Shown: positions 34,013-42,597, counted from the stretch's first letter. The stretch: 52,570 nucleotides of DNA from Subtercola sp. (GCA_025463745.1 JAODBB010000204.1:1-52570), one strand, 5' to 3'. Numbers and translations: made by a program. Notes: generated by a model not told the origin, from the sequence alone.

Positions 34013-34846
34013 ATGTCATCAGTAGTCACCAATCCCCTCGACCAACCAGACCTCTCGCCGTTCGAGATCGCCCGCGAAGCCGCGGGGCAGATCGCCGAGA
34101 AGACCGGCATCGAAAAACACGACATCGCACTCACCCTGGGCAGCGGGTGGGCGAAGGCCGCCGACCTCATCGGCGAGACCGTCGCTACCATTCCGGCGAC
34201 AGAGATCGTGGGCTTCAGCGCTCCGGCCGTAGTGGGGCACGTCGGTTCGCTGCGTTCGGTGCGGCTGCCCAGCGGCAAGCACGCGCTGGTCATCGGCGCG
34301 CGCACCCATTACTACGAGGATCACGGTGTGCGCCGGGTCGTGCACAGCGTTCGCACCGCGGCGGCGGCCGGTGCATCCATCATGATCTTGACCAACGGCG
34401 CCGGGGGTATCCGCGAAACCTGGGCACCCGGCCAGCCCGTGCTCATCTCAGACCACATCAACCTCACCGCGAATTCACCGCTCGAAGGCGCCACCTTCAT
34501 CGACCTCACCGACCTGTATTCGGAGCGATTGCGCGACCTCGCGCGGGGGGTGGATGCAACCCTCGACGAAGGCGTCTACGTTCAGTTTCGCGGGCCGCAC
34601 TACGAGACCCCGGCAGAAGTTCAGATGGCCAAGGCCATCGGCGGCCACATCGTGGGCATGTCGACCGCTCTCGAGGCGATCGCCGCCCGCGAGGCCGGCA
34701 TGGAGGTGCTCGGCATGTCGCTGATCACCAATCTCGCCGCGGGCATCTCGCCCACTCCCCTTTCGCACGCAGAGGTCATCGAGGCAGGAAAGTCGGCCGA
34801 GTCGGTCATCAGCGCCCTGCTGGCACGTATCGTGGCGGCCCTGTGA
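34013..34846 (+). CDS. punA: Purine nucleoside phosphorylase, trimeric type
   Basis: The 277-residue enzyme has LTLGSGWAKAADLI at the N-terminus (phosphate-binding Ser), GARTHYYEDHGVRRVVHSVR (phosphate site with Arg and His), and ILTNGAGGIRETWAPGQPV followed by SDHINLT. These are signatures of the low-molecular-weight purine nucleoside phosphorylases (MTAP/PNP class I). It splits inosine and guanosine with phosphate to give the base and ribose-1-phosphate. Its stop overlaps the GTG of the phosphomutase gene (GTGA), coupling the two steps of ribose release and isomerisation. The same pair occurs in Mycobacterium tuberculosis (deoD-pmmB). Confidence 0.93.
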   Translation: MSSVVTNPLDQPDLSPFEIAREAAGQIAEKTGIEKHDIALTLGSGWAKAADLIGETVATIPATEIVGFSAPAVVGHVGSLRSVRLPSGKHALVIGARTHYYEDHGVRRVVHSVRTAAAAGASIMILTNGAGGIRETWAPGQPVLISDHINLTANSPLEGATFIDLTDLYSERLRDLARGVDATLDEGVYVQFRGPHYETPAEVQMAKAIGGHIVGMSTALEAIAAREAGMEVLGMSLITNLAAGISPTPLSHAEVIEAGKSAESVISALLARIVAAL

Positions 34847-36603
34847 CCGTCAGCGCCCAGACCGGCGGCTCGCAGAGCACTACGGCCCTCATCGCCGCGG
34901 CTCATGCCTGGCGCGAACAAGACCCAGACGAAGAAACCCGCGCCGAGCTCGGCGCCCTCATCGACGCCGCACTCACAACAGACCCCACTGATCGCGAGCG
35001 CAGCGACGCCCTCGCAACGTTGCAGCAGCGCTTCGACGGCCGGCTGAAGTTCGGTACCGCCGGGCTGCGCGGTGAGATCGCGGCGGGCCCCACACGAATG
35101 AACCGGGTACTGGTCGCACAGGCGGCAGCGGGTCTGGCAGCGTACCTCATCCAGAAGTCCGCGCCAGGTGCCACACCATCGATCGTCATCGGCTATGACG
35201 GGCGCAAGAACTCGGCTGTCTTCGCCCGCGATTCGGCAGAATTGCTGGCCGGTGCCGGCTTGCGCGTCATTCTGCTTCCGCGACTGCTGCCGACCCCGCT
35301 GGTCGCGTTCGCTGTGCGGCACCTCGACGTGAGCGCGGGAATCATGGTGACGGCCTCGCACAATCCGCCGAACGACAACGGGTACAAGGTCTACCTCGGC
35401 GACGCCGACGAAGGTGCGCAGATCGTCTCGCCGGCCGACGAAGAGATCGAAGCCGAGATCGTGCGTGTCGCCGCGACCCAGCGAGTGAACGAGCTGCCCC
35501 GGTCGACCGCGTACGAAACCGCCGACGAATCGCTGATCGATGCGTACATCACCGAAACCGCGCGGGTCGGCTGGCTGCCGCCCGCCGAGATCGGCGCACA
35601 GCCGCGGGTGGTCTACACGGCGATGCACGGCGTGGGCTGGCAGACCTTCAGCCGCGTTCTCGGTGCCGCCGGGTTCATCGAACCCGATGTGGTCACGGCC
35701 CAGCTCCAACCGGATGCCCGCTTCCCCACGGTCTCGTTTCCCAACCCCGAAGAGCCCGGCGCTCTCGATCTGGCGTATGAAACAGCCCGTTCGGTGGGGG
35801 CGCAGCTCATCATCGCCAACGACCCCGATGCCGACCGGCTGGCCATCGCCATCCCCGACCCGGCCAGCGACGTGGGCTATCGCCGTCTCACGGGCAATCA
35901 GGTCGGAGCACTGCTCGGCTGGCGTGCGGCGGAGGCAGCATCCCGCGATGCGGCGACTTCTACCGGGGCCGCCCCACCGACCCTCGCTTGTTCCGTCGTC
36001 TCTTCCCCAGCGCTGGCGGTGGTGGCGGCCGCCTATGGGTTGCGCTTTCGCGAAACCCTCACCGGCTTCAAGTGGGTCTCACGCGTACCCGGTCTGATCT
36101 TCGGCTACGAAGAGGCCCTCGGCTACCTGGTCAATCCGGCGACGGTGCACGACAAAGACGGCATCTCGGCCGCAGTCGCTTTTCTCTCCCTAGCCAGTGA
36201 CCTCGCCGTCGACGGCTTCACCATCGCCGATCAGCTCGATCGCTTCAGTGAGAGGTTCGGGCACTTCGATTCGTCTCAGATCTCACTGCGCGTCACCGAT
36301 CTCGCACGCATCGATACGATCATGTCGGCGCTGCGCCACACGCCTCCCCGGTCTATCGGCGGAATCGCTGTGACGAGCATCGATGACCTCTCGACCGGCT
36401 CGGCGGAGCTTCCCGCAAGCGATATTCTGCGCATCCGCACCGAAGACGGTTCGCGCATCATGGTTCGTCCGAGCGGAACAGAGGCCAAGCTGAAGGTCTA
36501 CATCGATGTCTCGAGCACCGAAGGCTCGGTGAAGAAGCGCAAGAAGTCGGTCGCTACCAGACTCCAAGCGCTCGAGGCCGGTATGCGCGAGCTGGTTTCG
36601 TGA
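34843..36603 (+). CDS. pmmB: Phospho-sugar mutase, PGM2/phosphopentomutase-like
   Basis: The GTG at 34843 overlaps the PNP stop and gives 586 residues of the alpha-D-phosphohexomutase superfamily. Key motifs are LKFGTAGLRGEI, the active-site phosphoserine in TASHNPPNDNGYKVY, and the metal-binding DPDADRLA, with the C-terminal phosphate-binding RPSGTEAKLKVY. Length and order match PGM2/PgcA enzymes, which isomerise glucose-1-phosphate or pentose-1-phosphate. The coupling to PNP suggests conversion of ribose- or deoxyribose-1-phosphate to the 5-phosphate; that specificity is inferred. The next gene, an IclR regulator, starts within its stop (GTGA). Confidence 0.9.
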   Translation: MTVSAQTGGSQSTTALIAAAHAWREQDPDEETRAELGALIDAALTTDPTDRERSDALATLQQRFDGRLKFGTAGLRGEIAAGPTRMNRVLVAQAAAGLAAYLIQKSAPGATPSIVIGYDGRKNSAVFARDSAELLAGAGLRVILLPRLLPTPLVAFAVRHLDVSAGIMVTASHNPPNDNGYKVYLGDADEGAQIVSPADEEIEAEIVRVAATQRVNELPRSTAYETADESLIDAYITETARVGWLPPAEIGAQPRVVYTAMHGVGWQTFSRVLGAAGFIEPDVVTAQLQPDARFPTVSFPNPEEPGALDLAYETARSVGAQLIIANDPDADRLAIAIPDPASDVGYRRLTGNQVGALLGWRAAEAASRDAATSTGAAPPTLACSVVSSPALAVVAAAYGLRFRETLTGFKWVSRVPGLIFGYEEALGYLVNPATVHDKDGISAAVAFLSLASDLAVDGFTIADQLDRFSERFGHFDSSQISLRVTDLARIDTIMSALRHTPPRSIGGIAVTSIDDLSTGSAELPASDILRIRTEDGSRIMVRPSGTEAKLKVYIDVSSTEGSVKKRKKSVATRLQALEAGMRELVS

Positions 36604-37454
36604 GTCACACGCAGCCCACGGGCAGTGAAAACCAGAACGAAGAACCACTGAGGGCAGAATCGGCGCTGGCCGAGCTGCCCGGGCCCAGCAGCGGGTTCGT
36701 GCAGTCACTCGCGCGGGGGCTGTCGGTCATCCGGGTCTTCGGCCACGACAACCCGTTGATGACGCTCAGCGACATCGCCCGCGCCACGGGGCTCACTCGC
36801 GCGACCACGCGACGATTTCTGATGACCCTGATCGAGCTCGGTTACGTGCGCACCGACGGAAAGACCTTCGCGCTGACCGCGCATGTGCTCGAACTCGGCT
36901 TCAGCTACCTATCGGGCATCACGCTGCCCGAAATCGCCCAGCCCCAGCTCGAAGATCTCTCGCACGCCATCGGCGAGTCGACCTCGGCCGCGATCCTCGA
37001 TGGCTCAGACATCGTCTACATCGTGCGGGTTCCCACCCATCGAATCATGAGTGTGGGCATCAACCTCGGCACCCGGTTGCCGGCCTACGCGACATCGATG
37101 GGGCGCGTGCTCCTCGCTGGGCTCACCCCAGACGATTTGGCTGCGTACCTGCACGGCGTGAAACTCCAGGCGCTCACCGAACGCACGGTGGTGTCAGAAG
37201 AAGCCTTGATCGCCGAACTCGACCGCGTTCGAGAACAGGGCTGGGCGCTGGCCGACCAAGAACTCGAGCCGGGCCTGCGGTCGATCGCGGCACCCATCCA
37301 CAACGCGGCGGGCTGCGTTGTCGCTGCCATCAACGTATCGACGGCGGCCTCGTCTGGCACGAACGAGTCGCTGCGTCAGGCCGCCCTCCCGGCGTTGCGC
37401 GCGACGGCCGCGCGCATCGAGGCCGATCTCGCAACTTCTCAGCGCGCTTATTGA
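36600..37454 (+). CDS. IclR-family regulator (PcaR/PobR-like)
   Basis: The GTG at 36600 overlaps the phosphomutase stop and gives 284 residues. After a 30-residue acidic leader comes the IclR winged helix (VQSLARGLSVIRVFG, LSDIARATGLTRATTRRFLM). The effector domain has SMGRVLLAGL, ISEE-like VVSEEALIAEL and LRSIAAPIHNAAG. The sequence is closest in style to PcaR/PobR members, but here it is coupled to nucleoside catabolism, so its effector may be a nucleoside or sugar phosphate. It is one of two IclR regulators flanking this island; autoregulation is possible but no operator is evident next to it. Confidence 0.87.
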   Translation: MSHTQPTGSENQNEEPLRAESALAELPGPSSGFVQSLARGLSVIRVFGHDNPLMTLSDIARATGLTRATTRRFLMTLIELGYVRTDGKTFALTAHVLELGFSYLSGITLPEIAQPQLEDLSHAIGESTSAAILDGSDIVYIVRVPTHRIMSVGINLGTRLPAYATSMGRVLLAGLTPDDLAAYLHGVKLQALTERTVVSEEALIAELDRVREQGWALADQELEPGLRSIAAPIHNAAGCVVAAINVSTAASSGTNESLRQAALPALRATAARIEADLATSQRAY

Positions 37455-37482
37455 CGCGGGCCCACCGGCGCAGCCCACGGGC

Positions 37483-37755
37483 TCAGCCCAGCGCCGCCTT
37501 GAGTTTCGCTGTGAGCTCGTCAAGGTCGAAATAGTTCTGCACGACGATGACGTCGGCATTGGTCTTGCCGAGAGCTTCGACGAACTCCGGCGAGGTCAGA
37601 ATAACCTGCGCGTCGGCCGCAGCCACAGTCACATTCGCCAGGTCTGTGGCCGTCACGTCGGCCTCGATGTCGAGCCGCGCCAGCGCTCGCTCGGCGTTGA
37701 CTTTCAGAATCCCCGAGGTTCCTACCCCGGCCCCGCAAATCGCCACGATCTTCAC
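37483..37755 (-). CDS. PTS system EIIB component (ascorbate/lactose-type)
   Basis: The 90-residue protein begins MKIVAICGAGVGTSGILK. Cys7 in ICGAGVGTS is the phosphorylation site of EIIB subunits of the ascorbate (Ula/Sga) type. The fold's second half includes VTVAAADAQVILTSPEF. In a normal PTS it passes phosphate from EIIA to a sugar carried by EIIC. Its ATG overlaps the EIIA stop (ATGA). No EIIC membrane subunit is present in the window, and the genes are downstream of adenosine deaminase on the same strand. Confidence 0.87.
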   Translation of the reverse strand: MKIVAICGAGVGTSGILKVNAERALARLDIEADVTATDLANVTVAAADAQVILTSPEFVEALGKTNADVIVVQNYFDLDELTAKLKAALG

Positions 37756-38192
37756 TGCGTCACCTGCAGCACGGCCCGCACAGCATCGACGGTGGTCGCC
37801 TCCGCCAGCTGCCCGATCACTCTCGGGTCGTTGAACACGTTGGCCAACTCGGCGATCTCGCCCACATGTTCGTCTGCCGTCATCACGGCAAGCCCGAGAA
37901 CCACCGAAACCGGGTCGTTGTACGGATGCCCGAAGACCACCGGTTCGGCCAGCGTCACCACCGACATGCCCGCCTTGAGCACATCGTCACCGGGCCGCGC
38001 ATGGGCCAGCGCCAGCCCCGGCGCGATCACGATGTAAGCGCCGAACTCCTCGACCATTGCGACCATGCGCGCTGCATACTCCGCCGTGACGGCACCCGAC
38101 GCCTCGAGCGCGGCACCGGCGAGCAGCACCGCGCCCTGCCAGTCGGGCGCACTGGCGCCGAGCAGCACGGCCGAATCGGGGAGGTCGAGCAT
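37752..38192 (-). CDS. PTS system EIIA component (EIIA-2 / mannitol-fructose type)
   Basis: The 146-residue protein matches the EIIA-2 family. The phosphorylatable His64 lies in IAPGLALAHARPGDDV, followed by VVTLAEPVVFGHPYNDPVSVVLGLAV. It would take phosphate from HPr and give it to the EIIB encoded by the overlapping gene. It starts 12 bases after the adenosine deaminase stop. With EIIC missing, a sensory or regulatory role (a PTS read-out controlling the nucleoside island) or pairing with a carrier elsewhere are both possible. Confidence 0.88.
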   Translation of the reverse strand: MLDLPDSAVLLGASAPDWQGAVLLAGAALEASGAVTAEYAARMVAMVEEFGAYIVIAPGLALAHARPGDDVLKAGMSVVTLAEPVVFGHPYNDPVSVVLGLAVMTADEHVGEIAELANVFNDPRVIGQLAEATTVDAVRAVLQVTQ

Positions 38193-38204
38193 CCGTGCGC
38201 CCGC

Positions 38205-39341
38205 TTACGCGTCTTCGAAGCCCTCAGAGATGATCTCTGCGAGCTCTTCACGGTCTTCGAGCGGCAAGAACGCCGCCGCCGCCGCGTTCTGCTGAAAGAC
38301 TTCGAGGTCTGAGAGGTCGTAGTCGAAGGCGTCGGCGAGCAGCGCCAGTTCGCGGCTGATGCTCGTATTGCTCATCAGCCGGTTGTCAGTGTTCACCGTC
38401 ACCTTGAAGCCGAGCTGGTAGAGCAGGTCGAAGGGATGATCGGTGAGCTCTGTGCCCCACGCCGAGATCGCCCCCGTCTGCAGGTTCGACGACGGCGCCA
38501 ACTCGAGCGCGATCTCGCGGTCTTTCACCCACTGCGACAGCAGACCGAGGGTCACATACGTGCTCTCGTCGTCTTGACGCTCGATGGTGATGTCTTCGGC
38601 CAGGCGAACACCATGGCCCAGTCGCAGCGCGCGGCCGTCGAAGAGCGCGCCCCGAATGCTGTCGAGCCCATCCGCCTCGCCCGCGTGCACGGTGACCGGA
38701 AAGTAGTTCTGCGCGAGATAGTCGAACGCAGCGCGGTGGTTGCCGGCCGGAAAACCGAGCTCGGCGCCGGCGATGTCGAAGCCCACGACTCCGCGGTCAC
38801 GATGCCGCACGGCCAGTTCGGCGATCTCGAGACCGCGGTCGGCGTGGCGCATGGCCGTCACCAGTTGGCCCACACGAATGATCTGCCCGGCCGGGCCGTA
38901 GCCGCCGGCCCGCGTGTCGTCGATCCCCGCCTCGATGCCCTCTTGCACGGCATCAACGACCTCGTCGAGTGTCAGCCCGGCACCGAGGTGCTGTTCGGGC
39001 GCCCAACGCACCTCGCCGTAGATCACGCCGTCGAGCGCGAGGTCTTGCACGAATTCTCGGGCGACCCGGCGCAGGCCCTCGCGGGTCTGCATCACCGCCG
39101 TGGTCACGTCGAACGTCTTCAGATACGACACGAGCGATCCCGAATCTGCGCTGTTCTCGAACCAGTCGGCCAGTGCATTCTCGTCCAAAGCCGGCAGCTC
39201 GAGGCCGATGGCGTCGGCCAGCTCGATGATGGTCTCGGGCCGCGGTCCGCCGTCGAGGTGATCGTGCAGCGAGATCTTCGGCAGGCCGCTGATGCTGATA
39301 TCGGTGGAGGCCAAGAAGTATTCTTCGGCTGCGGCAGACAT
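38205..39341 (-). CDS. add: Adenosine deaminase
   Basis: The 378-residue enzyme has the zinc-binding pair in ISLHDHLDGGPRPET, the active-site VTVHAGEADG and the C-terminal VTVNTDNRLMSNTS (Asp as metal ligand). These residues mark adenosine deaminase, which converts adenosine and deoxyadenosine to inosine and deoxyinosine, the substrates of the phosphorylase encoded nearby. NTDN in place of NTDD is normal in the actinobacterial branch. A clear GGAGG precedes the ATG. It lies in a run of minus-strand genes from the adenosylhomocysteinase-like gene through EIIB. Confidence 0.93.
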   Translation of the reverse strand: MSAAAEEYFLASTDISISGLPKISLHDHLDGGPRPETIIELADAIGLELPALDENALADWFENSADSGSLVSYLKTFDVTTAVMQTREGLRRVAREFVQDLALDGVIYGEVRWAPEQHLGAGLTLDEVVDAVQEGIEAGIDDTRAGGYGPAGQIIRVGQLVTAMRHADRGLEIAELAVRHRDRGVVGFDIAGAELGFPAGNHRAAFDYLAQNYFPVTVHAGEADGLDSIRGALFDGRALRLGHGVRLAEDITIERQDDESTYVTLGLLSQWVKDREIALELAPSSNLQTGAISAWGTELTDHPFDLLYQLGFKVTVNTDNRLMSNTSISRELALLADAFDYDLSDLEVFQQNAAAAAFLPLEDREELAEIISEGFEDA

Positions 39342-39402
39342 CGGGTTCCTCCAAAAGCGAGGCGAGCTGCCTCATCGCGGCGCAGGTGCTGTGCCTCACA
39401 CA

Positions 39403-39408
39403 ATCTAC
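39403..39408 (-). promoter_or_regulatory. Possible -10 box TAGATT for add
   Basis: On the minus strand TAGATT lies in the 92-base gap between the IclR gene and add, about 60 bases before the add start. It may allow add-EIIA-EIIB to be transcribed separately from the IclR gene. No good -35 is seen. Confidence 0.25.
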
Positions 39409-39433
39409 CGGAACCCCGAAGTCCGCGCTCAGG

Positions 39434-40327
39434 TCAGCGAGCCGCCGAGCGGGCAGTACCGAGCAGACTGTCAGCTATATTCCGGGCGGCGATGGATGCC
39501 CGCTCCCCCACGAATTCGGCCGTTCGCTCACTGAAGCTCGTCGCCACGTACGGCACCGTGAGCACGGCGACGGCCGCGCGCCCCTCGGTATCGAGCACCG
39601 GATGCACGATGTCGGTGATACCCGGCTGCAGCGCGTCGGGGCGCACGAGGTAGCCCTGCGACACGATCGCGGCGAGCGCGGCGTCGCGCGCCGGCGTGGG
39701 CTGCGCGGCGTCGTCACCGCCCCACGCCGAATGCCCGGCCCCCGGCATCACAGCCGTAGGGAAAGCCAGCTGAACCAGCCCAGATGCTGTCGTCTGAAGG
39801 GGGAAGAGCGCCCCGACCCGAACCTGAAACCCGAAGTCGCTCGGGCTGACCACCTGGCAGACCACGCGCATCCGGTCTGCGTCGTACACGCTGAGATTGC
39901 ACGACGAACGCGTTTCGTCGGCCAGCCGGCGCATGACCGGAAGGGCGGCGGCGACGAGCGAGCGAAGAGGCTCTTGGCGGTGGGCGAGATCGAAGAGGCG
40001 CGTCGAGAGCAGATACAGCCCGGTCTGCGCATCGCGAAAGAGGTACCCCCGGCGCTCGAGGGTGGCCACGACGCGAAAGATCTGGCTCACGCTCCGCCCG
40101 ACCGCCGCCGCGAGGTCGGCCTGACTGAGCGGCCCGTCGGCCGAGCTGAGCACTTCGAGAATGTCGAGCGCCTTGTCGAGGGCAGGCGCCGAGTATTCCG
40201 GCGGCGAGGATGAGGCCGCAATCGGCACCACGTCGGCCTGCGCGCTACCCACTACGCCGGTGGCCTGCACACCGGCGCGCGCCAGTTCATCAGAGCTCGT
40301 GGTCTCGGGGGTCGCAGCATCCATCAC
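39434..40327 (-). CDS. IclR-family regulator
   Basis: About 297 residues; the second ATG at 40324 is equally possible. A 50-residue Ala/Ser-rich leader precedes the winged helix (LDKALDILEVLSSADG, QADLAAAVGRSVSQIFRVVA). The effector domain includes LQTTASGLVQLAFP and DIVHPVLDTEGRAAVAVL. It lies 14 bases after the adenosylhomocysteinase-like gene and just before add, so it is probably the local regulator. The AT-rich palindrome in the divergent spacer at about 41551 is its likely operator (inferred). Confidence 0.86.
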   Translation of the reverse strand: MMDAATPETTSSDELARAGVQATGVVGSAQADVVPIAASSSPPEYSAPALDKALDILEVLSSADGPLSQADLAAAVGRSVSQIFRVVATLERRGYLFRDAQTGLYLLSTRLFDLAHRQEPLRSLVAAALPVMRRLADETRSSCNLSVYDADRMRVVCQVVSPSDFGFQVRVGALFPLQTTASGLVQLAFPTAVMPGAGHSAWGGDDAAQPTPARDAALAAIVSQGYLVRPDALQPGITDIVHPVLDTEGRAAVAVLTVPYVATSFSERTAEFVGERASIAARNIADSLLGTARSAAR

Positions 40328-40341
40328 CGCCCGCCCCTCTG

Positions 40342-41538
40342 CTACGCCGACGCCGACATCGCCGTGAGCAGCCGGCGGGCGATGGTGCGCTCGATGTCGT
40401 CAGGCACCGGCTGCGCCCCCGCCGCGAGGCCGCCGGCCCCGAGCGCGACCCGCTCGAGCGATAACGCCTGCAGCATGAACCCGAGATCCATCGACTGAAT
40501 CGAATTGCCCTTCGGTTCGCGGCCGGCGAGGTTGAACATCCGCCCCTGTGCGATCAGCACCAGCGAACGCCCGTCGGGCAGCTCGAGGCGGTCGATCGCC
40601 TCGTCGACGGCTACCGTTCTGGTCGCCGACGCCGCCAGCGCCGGCACATCGATCTCCCACGGAAAATGTCCGCAATTCGCGAGAATGACGCCATCAGACA
40701 GCTGTGCGAACACCTCGGGCCCCACCACGCCGGGCTGCCCGGTCGCGGTGATGATCACGTCGGCCCACGATGCCAGCCCCACGGCTGTATCGACACGGTA
40801 CCCGTCGAGCGCCGCCTCGAACGCCTTCAACTCGTCTATCTCGGCGATCGCCACCTTGCCGCCCAACGAGCGCAGATACTGCGCGACACCGCGCCCGCAC
40901 CAGCCGTTGCCCACCACGACGAACCGGGTGCCGGGGATCATCAGGTTGGTGATGCGCATGAAGCTCTCGACCACCGACTGCCCCACCGCGTGCCGATTCT
41001 CGCCGATCTGCTTGAGCAGACTGTCGTTGATAACGATCACCGGAAACGGCACCAGACCGGCCAATTCGGTTCGCAACCGGTTCGCGCCCGAGGTGGTTTC
41101 CTCTGTGCCGCCGAGAATCGTCGCCGCCGTTGCGCGCGCCACGATCCCGGCCGCGAGATCGGCGCCGTTGTCGAGCAGGATGCTCGGGCCGGCGTCGAGC
41201 ACAGCCTCGACGTTCTCGTGGTGCTGTTCGAGCGTGTCATCGCGGCGACCGAAGATCGTGAGGCCCTTGTTGCTCAGGAACGCGGCGATGTCGTCTTGGG
41301 TCGACCCGTGGTTGCCCGTACCCACGATCTGCGCACCGCCCGCCGCGAGGGTCTCGACGAGAACAGCCGTCTTCGGCTCCAGGTGCAGCGACATGCCGAT
41401 GGTGTGTCCGGCGAACGGCTGGGTGTCTTCGAAGTGCTCGCGAGCTGCGGCGAGCAGGGGCATGCGCGAGCGGATCCATTCGAGTCGTTTTTCAGCCCGT
41501 TTGACGAGAGCGGGGTCACCGGTGGTCTGTGTACTCAT
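40342..41538 (-). CDS. Adenosylhomocysteinase-like protein, non-canonical
   Basis: From ATG 41538 (AGGA eight bases upstream) the product is 398 residues, shorter than most bacterial SAH hydrolases. The fold is clear: SLHLEPKTAVLVETL with the His of LHMTVETAVL, STQDDIAAF, GGTEETTSGANRL, VINDSLLKQIGEN, an NAD-binding GNGWCGRGVAQYL and NCGHFPWEIDV. But the substrate loop GHPSFVMSNSF is replaced by EPKGNSIQSMDLGFM, so the conserved His is lost. The DDGGD motif is LDNGAD, and the C-terminal PDxYRY is missing. It keeps the NAD-dependent oxidation machinery yet probably acts on another nucleoside. It is divergent from the nucleoside hydrolase gene and followed by an IclR gene. Confidence 0.82.
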   Translation of the reverse strand: MSTQTTGDPALVKRAEKRLEWIRSRMPLLAAAREHFEDTQPFAGHTIGMSLHLEPKTAVLVETLAAGGAQIVGTGNHGSTQDDIAAFLSNKGLTIFGRRDDTLEQHHENVEAVLDAGPSILLDNGADLAAGIVARATAATILGGTEETTSGANRLRTELAGLVPFPVIVINDSLLKQIGENRHAVGQSVVESFMRITNLMIPGTRFVVVGNGWCGRGVAQYLRSLGGKVAIAEIDELKAFEAALDGYRVDTAVGLASWADVIITATGQPGVVGPEVFAQLSDGVILANCGHFPWEIDVPALAASATRTVAVDEAIDRLELPDGRSLVLIAQGRMFNLAGREPKGNSIQSMDLGFMLQALSLERVALGAGGLAAGAQPVPDDIERTIARRLLTAMSASA

Positions 41539-41550
41539 GCCGCCCATCCT

Positions 41551-41577
41551 TTCATATATGAATGTCATTTTCATATA
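41551..41577. promoter_or_regulatory. Palindrome TTCATATATGAA plus repeated half-site
   Basis: A perfect 12-base palindrome at 41551-41562 is followed by a second TTCATATA half-site at 41570-41577. It sits in the 64-base AT-rich spacer between the divergent adenosylhomocysteinase-like and nucleoside hydrolase genes. IclR-family operators are short AT-rich palindromes, so control by the adjacent IclR protein is plausible. Confidence 0.55.
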
Positions 41578-41602
41578 CGCTGAGCACAACGAAAGGCCTC
41601 TG

Positions 41603-42550
41603 ATGCCCAGAAAGATCATTCTCGACTGCGACCCCGGCCATGACGATGCCATCGCGCTGCTGCTCGCCCACGGCAACCCCGACATCGAGCTCGTCGCTGT
41701 CACGACAGTGGTGGGCAATCAGACGCTCGAGAAAGTGACACGCAACGCGCTCTCTGTAGCGAGGGTGGCCGGAATCACCGGAGTGCCGTTCGCCGCCGGC
41801 TGCTCGCGGCCTCTCGTTCGCCAGATCGAGGTGGCGCCAGACATCCACGGCGACTCGGGCCTCGACGGCCCCGTGCTGCCCGAGCCGACGCTCACCCTCG
41901 ACCCGCGGCACGCGTCAGACCTCATCATCGACACGATCATGCAACACGAGCCCGGCGAGATCACTCTCGTACCCACCGGCGGCCTCACGAACATCGCGCT
42001 GGCCGTGCGAAAAGAGCCGCGCATCGTGGAGCGCGTGCGGGAGGTCGTGCTGATGGGTGGTGCCTACGCGGGCGGAAACTGGAGCGCCACCAGCGAGTTC
42101 AACATCATCATCGACCCCGAGGCCGCACACATCGTGTTCAACGAGAAGTGGCCGCTCACCATGGTGGGCCTCGACCTGACGCATCAGGCCCTCGCGACGC
42201 CCGACGTCGCTGCGGCAATCGAAGCGGTCGGCACACCGCCGGCCCGTTTCGTGGGCGAACTCCTCGAATTCTTCGGCGAAACCTACCGCGAGCACCAGGG
42301 CTTCGACTATCCGCCGGTACACGACCCCTGTGCAGTGGCCTACGTCATCGACCCGAGCGTCATGACGGTACGAAAGACTCCGCTCGACGTGGAATTGACC
42401 GGCACGCTCACGCTCGGGATGACCGTGGCCGACTTCAGGGCACCGGCCCCGCCTGACTGCACGACCCAGGTGGCCACCGCCCTCGATCATCCGCGCTTCT
42501 GGGCCCTCATCGTCGACGCCCTCACCCGTATCGGCACCCCGACCCCCTGA
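41603..42550 (+). CDS. Inosine/uridine-preferring nucleoside hydrolase family
   Basis: The ATG at 41603 (AAAGG six bases upstream) gives 315 residues. The calcium-binding Asp cluster DCDPGHDDAIALL opens the protein. The ribose-binding region has TGGLTNIALAV and FNIIIDPEAAHIV, and a late HDPCAVAYV supplies the last metal Asp. These enzymes hydrolyse nucleosides to free base and ribose, a route parallel to the phosphorylase. It is divergent from the adenosylhomocysteinase-like gene and shares its control region. Base preference is not set by visible motifs. Confidence 0.92.
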   Translation: MPRKIILDCDPGHDDAIALLLAHGNPDIELVAVTTVVGNQTLEKVTRNALSVARVAGITGVPFAAGCSRPLVRQIEVAPDIHGDSGLDGPVLPEPTLTLDPRHASDLIIDTIMQHEPGEITLVPTGGLTNIALAVRKEPRIVERVREVVLMGGAYAGGNWSATSEFNIIIDPEAAHIVFNEKWPLTMVGLDLTHQALATPDVAAAIEAVGTPPARFVGELLEFFGETYREHQGFDYPPVHDPCAVAYVIDPSVMTVRKTPLDVELTGTLTLGMTVADFRAPAPPDCTTQVATALDHPRFWALIVDALTRIGTPTP

Positions 42551-42559
42551 CACGCACCC

Positions 42560-42588
42560 ACGCGTCACGCGTCCCGCGTCCACGCGTC
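42560..42588. repeat. Short ACGCGTC-like tandem repeats
   Basis: Four near copies of ACGCGTC occur in 29 bases (ACGCGTC, ACGCGTC, CCGCGTC, then CACGCGTC). They lie in the 172-base spacer after the nucleoside hydrolase gene, before a long hairpin. The rest of the spacer is GC-rich and shows no gene. Confidence 0.45.
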
Positions 42589-42597
42589 CGCGACGGC

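Noticed and set aside
38205-39341. NTDN instead of NTDD in adenosine deaminase as a missing catalytic residue
   Set aside because: The same NTDN appears to be normal in actinobacterial adenosine deaminases, and the metal-binding Asp is kept.
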